Shown: positions 1 to 5,086 of the stretch, in pieces | Numbering within the stretch: the first letter of the stretch is position 1 | Layout of the letters: every line of letters begins with the position of its first letter | Source: Chloroflexota bacterium | Lineage (GTDB): Bacteria > Chloroflexota > Anaerolineae > 4572-78 > J111 | Reading direction: 5' to 3' | Length of the DNA stretch: 5,089 nucleotides | Assembly (NCBI GenBank): GCA_003694775.1 | Contig: RFJV01000502.1 | Coordinates: 1-5,089 of the forward strand | Program-made: the position numbers and the translations under genes | Notes under the pieces: generated by a model | What the model was told of the DNA's origin: nothing | Database searches by the model: none | What the model saw: only the letters and a program-made list of their open reading frames with translations

Positions 1-20
1 ATGGTAGGGGAGTATGGTTC

Positions 21-66
21 GTAGCCCCGGCATCCCTATGCCGGGGCATAGGGATGCCCCGGCTAC
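21..66. repeat. GC-rich inverted repeat downstream of the operon
   Basis: Two 22-bp arms (21-42 and 45-66) are reverse complements except for two adjacent positions (CC against GG), with only 2 bp between them. The outer ends read GTAGCC and GGCTAC, and the arms share GGCATCCCTATGCC. It lies about 120 bp past the stop codon of the last permease gene. Neither side has a T-run, so it is not a standard intrinsic terminator, although a transcript from either strand would fold strongly here. The near-perfect symmetry and intergenic position look like a REP-type dispersed palindrome; that is an inference, because no second copy lies in this window. Confidence 0.75.
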
Positions 67-98
67 CACAAAACTGAAATGCGCCTGCGTAAGTCCTA

Positions 99-126
99 AC
101 GTAAAATTGTAATGTACGTTTTACGT
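99..126. repeat. Short AT-rich inverted repeat
   Basis: ACGTAAAA (99-106) and TTTTACGT (119-126) are perfect 8-bp arms around a 12-nt loop, between the last permease gene and the larger GC-rich palindrome. The minus-strand transcript would end the hairpin in UUUUACGU, a weak resemblance to a terminator, but the U residues sit inside the stem and not after it. It could slow or protect the 3' end of the operon message; nothing stronger can be said. Confidence 0.35.
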
Positions 127-188
127 CTGTTTGCTGAGCAAAAGGCCAATTACAGAAACAGCTTGCCCCAACCTGAGCAGTGACGTTT

Positions 189-1019
189 TTACTTGATACC
201 GGTTGTTTTGACCCCCTCCACGATGTACCGCTGAACCAGGAAGAAGAAGAGCAGAATCGGCAGGACGCTGACCGCGGCCCCCATAAAAATGGCCGGCAGG
301 TTGATAGTCTGGGCGGTCATAAAGGTAGAAATAACCACCTGCACCGTCCAGGTACTGCGGCTCTGCCCGACCACCAGCGGCCACAGAAAGGAGTTCCAGG
401 CCCGGATTAAACCAATCGTGCCCAGGGCAACGAATACACCGGTAGAGTTGGGCACCACGATGCGGAAGAAAATGCCCACACTGCCCAGGCCGTCTACGCG
501 GGCCGCGTCTTCCAGCTCCTGGGGAAAGTCCAGAAAGAACTGGCGAAAAATAAAGGCCGAAAAGACGTAAAACATCGGCGGGATTATCAGCCCCTGGTAG
601 GTGCTGACCCAGCCGAGCTGGGCCACCACCAGGAAGGTTTGCACAAAGATGGCCGCAGAAGGAACCATCAGCGCGCCCAGAATCAGGTAGAAAACATGGT
701 CGGCCCAGCGGTAGCGCACACGGGCCAGGCCGTACCCGGCCATCGAAGTGACCACCAACTGCCCGGCCACCTGCAGAATGCTGACCAGGAACGAGTTTTT
801 CAGCCCGACCCCCATCGGCGCGATGGGGTCGTTAAACAGGTCTATCAGGTTGTGCCACTGCATCTGGGAAGGCCAGAAAATCCAGTCGAAGGCGGCAATC
901 TCCCGCTGGGTCATCAGGGCATTGCGGAGAATGATGTAGTACGGAATGAGATAGACCACCGCCAGAACAATCAGCAGGGTATAGATAGGGATGTTCTGCC
1001 ATGAACGTTTGCGGGTCAT
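189..1019 (-). CDS. Carbohydrate ABC transporter permease 2 (MalG/UgpE-like, CUT1)
   Basis: 276-residue inner-membrane subunit that pairs with the neighbouring permease to form the sugar channel. Six hydrophobic segments are visible, at about residues 12-31, 74-97, 107-131, 141-161, 192-213 and 241-262. The cytoplasmic EAA loop, which docks on the ATPase, reads DAARVDG at 171-177 and runs on to P190; Asp replaces the first Glu, a conservative change. The C-terminus (QRYIVEGVKTTGIK) has the usual MalG-type ending. The ATG at 1019 is chosen because AGGAG lies 7 nt upstream; a GTG at 1061 would extend the frame by 14 residues but overlap permease 1. It starts 10 bp after the permease 1 stop, so it is surely co-transcribed and probably translationally coupled. 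Length is normal for the family. Substrate cannot be read from the sequence. Confidence 0.96.
   Translation of the reverse strand: MTRKRSWQNIPIYTLLIVLAVVYLIPYYIILRNALMTQREIAAFDWIFWPSQMQWHNLIDLFNDPIAPMGVGLKNSFLVSILQVAGQLVVTSMAGYGLARVRYRWADHVFYLILGALMVPSAAIFVQTFLVVAQLGWVSTYQGLIIPPMFYVFSAFIFRQFFLDFPQELEDAARVDGLGSVGIFFRIVVPNSTGVFVALGTIGLIRAWNSFLWPLVVGQSRSTWTVQVVISTFMTAQTINLPAIFMGAAVSVLPILLFFFLVQRYIVEGVKTTGIK
194..206. promoter_or_regulatory. Operator-like sequence inside the 3' end of permease 2
   Basis: The minus strand reads ACAACCGGTATCA, matching the arm of the lacI-promoter palindrome (ACAACCGGTTTCA) at 12 of 13 positions. It falls on codons for the Thr-Thr-Gly-Ile part of a family-conserved C-terminus, so protein constraint may explain it. 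There is no promoter next to it. It is listed because it repeats the operator core, not because binding is shown. Confidence 0.25.
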
Positions 1020-1026
1020 TGCGTAT

Positions 1027-1031
1027 CTCCT
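1027..1031 (-). promoter_or_regulatory. Ribosome binding site of permease 2 overlapping the permease 1 stop
   Basis: AGGAG on the minus strand, 7 nt before the ATG at 1019. It shares bases with the TAG stop of permease 1 (1030-1032), so ribosomes finishing permease 1 stop on the initiation site of permease 2. This arrangement fixes the start of permease 2 and predicts near-equal synthesis of the two channel subunits. Confidence 0.8.
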
Positions 1032-1995
1032 AGTGGTGGCGTCGACCAAAGCCCAGGACACGTCCCTGCATGATGGTCACCAGAACAATCATCGCGGCGA
1101 TGATAAAGGCCCCGGCCGCGCCGCGGCCGTAGTTTTGGTCCTGGAAAGCCACATTGTACAGGTAGACCAGCGGCGGACGGGCCAAAATCTGGGTGCCGCC
1201 GGCTACGGCCGCACCGCCCATAATATTGCGGAATTCGTCAAAAGCCTGGAAGGCTTCAATGAACAACAGCAGAAGGACCGAAACCGAGGTGTTGTACAGC
1301 AAGGGGAAGGTGATGTGGCGGAAAGTCTGCCAGCCCGATTTGGCCCCATCGACCGCGGCGGCTTCGTACAGGTCGCGGGGAATTTCCTGCAGACCGGCCA
1401 GAAAGATAATCATATAAAAGCCGGTCTGGAGCCACAGCCGCACCGTGACCAGGACAACCCAGAACAGGGGCGGGTCGGCGGTATTTATCCAGGCTATCGG
1501 GTTCATGCCGAACACATACCACAGAATGTTGTTGGCAAACCCCGAAGGCAGGCCGTTGAACAGACTCATCTTCCAGACCAGCGAAGCCACCACATACGAG
1601 CAGGCCACGGGAATAAAAAACACCGTTCGGAAGACTCCCTGCCAGCGGCGGCCAATACTGTTGACCAGCAGGGCCAGCCCCAGAGAAATGGCAAACGTCA
1701 CCGGCACAATGAAGAGGGAGAAGCCGACTATCATCTTCAGGGAATCGAGAAAACGGGCATCGGCGAACAGCTCGGTGTAGTTGGTCAGGCCGATATACCG
1801 GGTTGGCGATACGGTATTGCGGGCCTCAAAGAAGCTCAGGATGAAGCCCCAGACAATGGGAATGTAAACGAAGAGAAGCAGGCCCAGCACCATTGGCCCC
1901 ACAAAGAACCAGAAAATCCAGCCTTCGTGAGTACGGTACTTCTGCCAGGCGATTACCGGATTGAGCACTGCCTTGCGGAGACTATTTTCTGCCAT
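1030..1995 (-). CDS. Carbohydrate ABC transporter permease 1 (MalF/UgpA-like, CUT1)
   Basis: 321-residue inner-membrane channel subunit of the same importer. Hydrophobic segments lie at about 25-50, 88-112, 121-142, 178-201, 233-254 and 292-312. The EAA loop is canonical: EAAAVDGA at 211-218, followed by a Pro at 231, the coupling site for the ATPase. The N-terminal cytoplasmic stretch and the TM1 sequence (WIFWFFVGPMVLGLLLF) are typical of the UgpA/MalF branch, and the lack of a large periplasmic loop places it nearer UgpA than E. coli MalF. ATG at 1995 is preferred: a purine-rich AGGGGG lies just upstream and the homologous N-terminus begins here. The frame stays open to a TTG at 2076, but that has no ribosome binding site. 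It follows the binding-protein gene by 111 bp that are rich in hairpins, and precedes permease 2 by 10 bp. Confidence 0.96.
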   Translation of the reverse strand: MAENSLRKAVLNPVIAWQKYRTHEGWIFWFFVGPMVLGLLLFVYIPIVWGFILSFFEARNTVSPTRYIGLTNYTELFADARFLDSLKMIVGFSLFIVPVTFAISLGLALLVNSIGRRWQGVFRTVFFIPVACSYVVASLVWKMSLFNGLPSGFANNILWYVFGMNPIAWINTADPPLFWVVLVTVRLWLQTGFYMIIFLAGLQEIPRDLYEAAAVDGAKSGWQTFRHITFPLLYNTSVSVLLLLFIEAFQAFDEFRNIMGGAAVAGGTQILARPPLVYLYNVAFQDQNYGRGAAGAFIIAAMIVLVTIMQGRVLGFGRRHH

Positions 1996-2005
1996 AAAAC
2001 CCCCT

Positions 2006-2016
2006 AAACCGGTTGT
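2006..2016. promoter_or_regulatory. Operator-like CCGG site ahead of permease 1
   Basis: AAACCGGTTGT on the plus strand is identical over 11 bp to the outer arm of the palindrome at the lacI promoter. It starts about 10 bp before the permease 1 ATG and overlaps the foot of a stem-loop. An exact 11-mer match is unlikely by chance in a 5-kb window, so an internal operator (roadblock or looping partner) is plausible. No promoter is seen here, and binding is inferred only. Confidence 0.4.
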
Positions 2017-2070
2017 CCCTGTTGGAGCAGGGACAGCCACAGGCCGCCCCTGCTCCCCCGCGTTTGCGGG
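2011..2070. repeat. Competing stem-loops in the binding protein-permease 1 gap
   Basis: Three inverted repeats crowd this 111-bp gap. Stem A: 2011-2021 with 2028-2038 (11 bp, one mismatch, 6-nt loop). Stem B: GGAGCAGGG 2024-2032 with CCCTGCTCC 2048-2056 (9 bp perfect). Stem C: CCCGC 2057-2061 with GCGGG 2066-2070. A and B share bases and cannot form together. No T-run follows on the minus strand, so this is not a full terminator. In malEFG-type operons, hairpins at this place are known to protect the binding-protein message and lower permease output; that role is inferred here. Confidence 0.65.
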
Positions 2071-2106
2071 ACACAAGGTGGAGAGGAGAAAACGAAAACG
2101 GAAACG

Positions 2107-3453
2107 CTACTGCTTCAACAGGGCATCCAGCTCGGCCTGGACGGTTTCTGCCGCTTCGGCCAGCTTCTGGGCCGGGTCGGCGCCCTTGAGGAGCACCTCG
2201 CTGTGGGCGTCAACATAGGCCGCATCCATCGCGCCGGTCCACAGCACCGACGGGGTATCGCCGTACTCGTCTACCAGCTTCAGCACCTCTGCGGCCGGTC
2301 CGCTCTGCAGGGGTTCGGCAGTGGCGGCGACACTCTTGCGGGGCGGGATGTGGAAGCCGTAGCTCAGGCTCCAATCCTTCTGCACCTCGGCGTTTTCCAC
2401 CCACAGCCACTTAACGTAGGCTTTGGCCGCCTCCACGTGCTTGCTGTTGGCATTGACGCTCTGGTTCCAGCCGCCGATGAAGACTGCCGGTTTGGTCGAC
2501 TCGTCCACGGCGGGCCAGGGCATTACGCCCAGGTCGTCTCCCAAGGCCTTGACCATAGCCGGCGTGGCCCACAGGCCGATGTACTGCATGGCGGCCAGCC
2601 CATCGATAATGGCGCCGGGGTCCCACCATTCGGTGGGCGCGCCCACCAGCAGATGGCCGCTGTTTGCCAGCTCCTGCTTTTTCTGCCACATGAGGGCGTT
2701 CTTTTCGGTGTTGAAGGCTACTTTGTCCCCTTCAATCAGGCGGGTTCCGGCGGCGAAGGTGGTCATATAAAGCAGGTAGGTGGTGGAACCGAGGTCGTTG
2801 CCCAGGTACAGCCCCTTTACCCGGCCGGTGTCCAGCGCTTCGACCGCGGCAATCAGCTCATCCATCGTCTGCGGCACATCCAGGCCGGCTTCTTCCAGGG
2901 CGCTCTTGCGGTAGTACACCAGTTGGGGGTCGATAATCATCGGAATGCCGTAGATGGTGCCATCCACGGTGACGCGCTCCAGCGCGGTAGCATTGAAGTC
3001 GTCCTTAACGCCCTCCAGCAGGTCGTCCAGCGGCTCAAGCTGGCCGGCCCGCACGCGGGAAACGTCGGCGGTTTGCAGTTCAAACACATCGGGGCCTTCG
3101 GGGGTGAGGAGGGCGGCATTGAGAGCGGCAAAATAGTCACCGGGAACCCAGGTCACTTCCACCCGAACGCCGGGGGTCATCTTGCTGTATTCCTCGGCGT
3201 AGCGTTTGGCCGCTTCCAGGGTCCCTTCTTCACCGTACTGGTGATACCAGTGATGGATAACAATTTCCTCTTCCTCACCGGCGGGCTGGGCGGATTCTTC
3301 GGTGGCGGCAGGGGCAGGCTGGGCGGCTTCCCCGCCGGACGAGGAGGACTGCTCGGCGGGGGCCGGGGTTGCCTGCCCTCCGCAGGCGGCTAACAGCATA
3401 GTCAGCGCCAGAACCGCCAGAATGGTAAACAGAATTCGGATTGACTTCTTCAT
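2107..3453 (-). CDS. Extracellular sugar-binding lipoprotein (family 1 SBP, UgpB/MalE-like)
   Basis: 448-residue solute-binding protein that should capture sugar outside the membrane and hand it to the two permeases. The N-terminus is a lipoprotein signal (KK, hydrophobic 5-20, lipobox LAAC with Cys24). A flexible Ala/Pro/Ser/Gln tether follows (25-58), then four Glu (60-63), then the first beta strand (IVIHHWY, 64-70). The GPDVFELQTADV stretch (120-131), DGTIYGIPMIIDPQLVYYRK (164-183), the Glu/Asp-rich hinge helices and a late FIGGWNQSVNANSKH block (325-339) are typical of the family. Many Trp (69, 102, 276, 277, 295, 329, 361) suit stacking against sugar rings. ATG at 3453 has AAGGGAG 8 nt upstream. 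It is the most upstream structural gene of the importer, and no ATPase gene adjoins it. Which sugar it binds cannot be told from the sequence. Confidence 0.95.
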   Translation of the reverse strand: MKKSIRILFTILAVLALTMLLAACGGQATPAPAEQSSSSGGEAAQPAPAATEESAQPAGEEEEIVIHHWYHQYGEEGTLEAAKRYAEEYSKMTPGVRVEVTWVPGDYFAALNAALLTPEGPDVFELQTADVSRVRAGQLEPLDDLLEGVKDDFNATALERVTVDGTIYGIPMIIDPQLVYYRKSALEEAGLDVPQTMDELIAAVEALDTGRVKGLYLGNDLGSTTYLLYMTTFAAGTRLIEGDKVAFNTEKNALMWQKKQELANSGHLLVGAPTEWWDPGAIIDGLAAMQYIGLWATPAMVKALGDDLGVMPWPAVDESTKPAVFIGGWNQSVNANSKHVEAAKAYVKWLWVENAEVQKDWSLSYGFHIPPRKSVAATAEPLQSGPAAEVLKLVDEYGDTPSVLWTGAMDAAYVDAHSEVLLKGADPAQKLAEAAETVQAELDALLKQ

Positions 3454-3481
3454 CGGGCACTCTCCCTTGAATGGTAAACAG
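3420..3481. repeat. 13-bp direct repeat flanking the binding-protein start codon
   Basis: GAATGGTAAACAG occurs at 3420-3432 and again, exactly, at 3469-3481 (49 bp apart). One copy lies in the signal-peptide codons 8-12 and the other just upstream of the Shine-Dalgarno sequence. A shorter related TGGTAAA occurs near 3525. It may be a protein-binding repeat around the start of the message or a small local duplication; the sequence does not decide. Confidence 0.5.
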
Positions 3482-3513
3482 CCAACAGCCAGACTGTGCC
3501 GTGGCTACCGGCG

Positions 3514-3542
3514 TTGAAAAGCAGTGGTAAATTTGCTATAAT
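3514..3542 (+). promoter_or_regulatory. Strong sigma-70 type promoter pointing away from the binding-protein gene
   Basis: TTGAAA (3514-3519), a 17-bp spacer, and a perfect TATAAT (3537-3542) preceded by TG at 3534-3535 as an extended -10. This is 11 of 12 consensus bases at ideal spacing. Transcription would begin near 3549 on the plus strand, opposite to every gene in the window. The AT-rich discriminator (AAAAATA) fits an active start site. Confidence 0.75.
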
Positions 3543-3548
3543 AAAAAT

Positions 3549-3656
3549 ACGAAGCCCTATCCCGGCAGGCCGCCATCCGGCAGTCTACCGGGGATGGCTG
3601 AGTGTTCCCCGGAGATACGCGTAGACCGGGCAAGTAACGCGTATCTCCCCTTTTTT
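3549..3656 (+). ncRNA. Candidate small/antisense RNA between lacI and the binding-protein gene
   Basis: About 108 nt bounded by an extended -10 promoter and a perfect intrinsic terminator, with no convincing reading frame. Internally, 3588-3598 can pair either with 3572-3580 (GCCATCC with GGATGGC plus CCGG pairs) or with 3606-3612 (CCGGGGA with TCCCCGG), so two folds compete before the terminator stem at 3611. It does not show the SRP RNA tetraloop motif, tRNA features, or the conserved cores of the riboswitches I know. If lacI transcription reads into the binding-protein gene, this RNA is perfectly antisense to that intercistronic leader. The right terminator arm is also complementary over 10 nt to the permease 2 ribosome binding site. 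Existence as an RNA is inferred from signals only. Confidence 0.55.
3611..3656 (+). terminator. Intrinsic terminator (plus strand)
   Basis: GGAGATACGCGT (3611-3622) and ACGCGTATCTCC (3637-3648) form a perfect 12-bp stem with a 14-nt loop, followed by CC and six T (3651-3656). The T-run is on the plus strand only, so it ends plus-strand transcripts and cannot serve lacI, which runs the other way and is followed here by A residues. Confidence 0.8.
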
Positions 3657-3677
3657 ATGAGGCTGGCTCGGCCTCAT
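3657..3677. repeat. Short perfect hairpin next to the terminator T-run
   Basis: ATGAGGC (3657-3663) and GCCTCAT (3671-3677) form a 7-bp perfect stem with a 7-nt loop. On the minus strand it lies 68 bp past the lacI stop but is followed by six A, not T, so it does not meet the rules for a lacI terminator. It may be a 3' stability or pause hairpin. Confidence 0.45.
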
Positions 3678-3745
3678 CTCACGGCGATGCGCGGATTCCC
3701 ATCGTTATCCTCCCTGCGATAAAACAATTTACACTCCGCACTGCA

Positions 3746-4765
3746 CTACGCGGCCGGCGGCGCGGCAGTAGACTGCCGGCAGACCAGCCGGGTTTCCACC
3801 TGCTGATAAGGTGATGCCGGGGGCCTTTTCAGCAGGTCCAACAGCATTCTCATCGCCATCTGACCAATTTCATAGCGGGGCAAGGCCACGGTGGTCAGCG
3901 GCGGCTCCATATCGGCGACCAGCCAGATGTCGTCCAGCCCGACGACCGATATATCCCGCGGTACCTGCAGGCCGCGGGCACGCGAGGCCCGCACCAGCCC
4001 CATGGCCATCATATCATTGCCGGTGAATACCGCGGTCGGCATTTGGGGTAGAGACAGCAGTTCGTCCATTGCCGCCCGGCCTCCATCAACCCGGAAGTTT
4101 CCTTCGATAATTGCTACCTGAGAGGGGTTGATACCGTGCGCGGCCAGGGCATGCAGAAAGGCGTCGCGACGGGCCAGCGCGGTGGGCAGGTGAAGCGGCC
4201 CGCTGACGTGGGCAAAGCGGCGATGTCCCAATGCCAGTAAATGCTCTACCGCGGCCTGAATGCCGGGCCGGTAATCCACGCCGATGATGCCCACCGTTGG
4301 CGGCGGATTGGTCAAAACCCAGTCCAGCACCACGGTAGGGATGCTGTGCTGAACCAGTTCCTCCAGCCACTCATCGGTCATACTGCTGGACATTATCAAA
4401 ATCCCGTCCACCTGCCGGTCAATCAGAGAACGGATGGAGTTCAAACCGCGGGAGACATCGTAATTGGTGTTGCAGAGATAAATGTCGTAGCCGTGGCTCA
4501 GGGCGACATCCTCCACGCCGTGGATGACTTCCGGGTAGAAGGGATTGCCCACATCGGAGACCAGCAGGGCGGCGGTATAGGTGCGCTTGGAGGTTAAACT
4601 GCGGGCCAGGTGGCTGGGCCGGTAGCCCAGTTCGGCGATGGCCTGCTCGACCCGTGCTTTGGTATCGGGGCGCATGTATTCTACGTTGCCGCTGAGCACC
4701 CGGCTGACGGTGCTCTTGGATACACCGGCCCGCCGGGCCACATCGGCGATGGTGGGTCTGGGCAT
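3746..4765 (-). CDS. LacI-family transcriptional regulator
   Basis: 339-residue DNA-binding regulator. Residues 4-23 are the LacI helix-turn-helix (PTIADVARRAGVSKSTVSRV), with Lys17, Ser18 and Arg22 at the operator-reading positions. The hinge helix (about 50-58) carries ARSL, whose Leu57 corresponds to the leucine that enters the minor groove at a central CG step, in keeping with the CCGG-centred palindrome upstream. Residues 62-330 are a periplasmic-binding-protein-like effector domain: DVGNPFYPEV (71-80), DRQVDGILI (116-124), D148 and W149, VFTGNDMMAMG (246-256) and VVGLDDI (274-280). ATG at 4765 is chosen because AGGAG lies 8 nt upstream and the domain begins at once; an in-frame TTG at 4840 adds 25 unconserved residues. 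Expected to repress, with a sugar or sugar phosphate as inducer, both itself and the transporter; the direction of control is inferred from operator placement. Confidence 0.95.
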   Translation of the reverse strand: MPRPTIADVARRAGVSKSTVSRVLSGNVEYMRPDTKARVEQAIAELGYRPSHLARSLTSKRTYTAALLVSDVGNPFYPEVIHGVEDVALSHGYDIYLCNTNYDVSRGLNSIRSLIDRQVDGILIMSSSMTDEWLEELVQHSIPTVVLDWVLTNPPPTVGIIGVDYRPGIQAAVEHLLALGHRRFAHVSGPLHLPTALARRDAFLHALAAHGINPSQVAIIEGNFRVDGGRAAMDELLSLPQMPTAVFTGNDMMAMGLVRASRARGLQVPRDISVVGLDDIWLVADMEPPLTTVALPRYEIGQMAMRMLLDLLKRPPASPYQQVETRLVCRQSTAAPPAA

Positions 4766-4870
4766 AATTCCGGCTCCTGGAAAGGGCGCCGTCCACGAAT
4801 TTGTGCATCTGTGTTTAATTCGCGAACGGCCTGCTATCAAATTTTCACCTGTGCCCGGTACGGGTATTCA

Positions 4871-4914
4871 TCGTTGCCGGGCCAACGGCTGGGGCCGTCT
4901 TCTGGTGGCAACGA
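4871..4914 (-). promoter_or_regulatory. Hairpin in the long lacI leader
   Basis: TCGTTGCC (4871-4878) and GGCAACGA (4907-4914) form a perfect 8-bp outer stem, and ACGGC (4885-4889) with GCCGT (4894-4898) forms an inner stem. It sits in the roughly 200-nt untranslated leader between the lacI promoter and its ATG. No T-run follows, so it is a leader structure, not an attenuator. I do not recognise it as a known riboswitch. Confidence 0.4.
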
Positions 4915-4927
4915 ATCCGGTACTGTT

Positions 4928-4973
4928 TTCTACAACCGGTTTCAGAAACCGGTTTCTGAAACCGGTTGTAGAA
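4928..4973. promoter_or_regulatory. Perfect 46-bp palindrome: triple LacI-type operator
   Basis: Both 23-bp halves are exact reverse complements. Inside are three copies of a 12-bp operator: ACAACCGGTTTC (4932-4943), GAAACCGGTTTC (4945-4956) and GAAACCGGTTGT (4958-4969), with CCGG centres 13 bp apart. LacI-family dimers bind such inverted repeats with a central CG step. The right edge overlaps the -10 box of the lacI promoter and the rest covers the start of the transcript, the textbook position for repression. The regulator encoded directly downstream is the natural ligand (inferred autoregulation). Confidence 0.85.
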
Positions 4974-4998
4974 TATCACATGTTGCCGGATTTGTCAA
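4970..4998 (-). promoter_or_regulatory. Sigma-70 promoter of lacI (and perhaps the whole cassette)
   Basis: On the minus strand: perfect TTGACA (4998-4993), a 17-bp spacer, TATTCT (4975-4970) with an upstream TG as an extended -10. Transcription should begin near 4963-4966, inside the operator palindrome. No comparable promoter is seen ahead of the binding-protein gene on this strand, so this may be the main promoter for lacI and the transporter together. Confidence 0.8.
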
Positions 4999-5043
4999 GA
5001 GGAAATCTGGCAATGGGTGCGTTTCAAATTTTTGACGGATATT

Positions 5044-5086
5044 TTGTCGGGTCAGCCTTGAATTGAAATTCAGGCTGTTATGACAA
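5044..5086. repeat. Imperfect inverted repeat at the window edge
   Basis: CAGCCTTGAATT (5053-5064) pairs with AATTCAGGCTG (5067-5077) with a single bulged T, and TTGTC (5044-5048) pairs with GACAA (5082-5086) outside it. Neither strand shows a T-run within view. It lies upstream of the lacI promoter and may belong to the end of an unseen neighbouring gene. Confidence 0.4.

Noticed and set aside
86..99. TGCGTAAGTCCTAA resembling the end of an insertion sequence
   Set aside because: It is a single short motif with no partner repeat, transposase fragment or target duplication in view; memory of similar ends is not evidence.
1..188. A gene in the left margin
   Set aside because: Frames here are short or broken and lack a ribosome binding site; the stretch is dominated by inverted repeats.
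991..2007. Long plus-strand open frame of 338 codons opposite permease 1
   Set aside because: It is antisense to a clear permease, rich in Gln/His/Asn/Arg with no recognisable domain, and results from the codon pattern of the real gene.
2203..3393. Long plus-strand open frame of 396 codons opposite the binding protein
   Set aside because: Its Gly/Val/Gln-rich product has no domain; it mirrors the reading frame of a well-supported lipoprotein gene.
3533..3545. Minus-strand TATTAT as a -10 box for the binding-protein gene
   Set aside because: It is just the opposite face of the plus-strand TATAAT region, and 16-19 bp upstream there is only GC-rich sequence with no -35 match.
3549..3656. Known structured RNA (SRP RNA, tRNA, fluoride, ZTP or c-di-GMP riboswitch)
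   Set aside because: Short resemblances such as GGGATGG-CTGA and CCGGGCA are present, but the other conserved core elements of these families are missing, and no gene follows on that strand.
3679..3702. Seven-codon minus-strand frame (MGIRASP) after GGGAGG, upstream of the binding-protein gene
   Set aside because: The ribosome binding site is good, but seven codons with no attenuator-like arrangement are not enough to call a leader peptide.
3594..3722. A 42-codon plus-strand frame running across the terminator
   Set aside because: It has no properly spaced ribosome binding site, and its transcript would end inside it at the six-T terminator.
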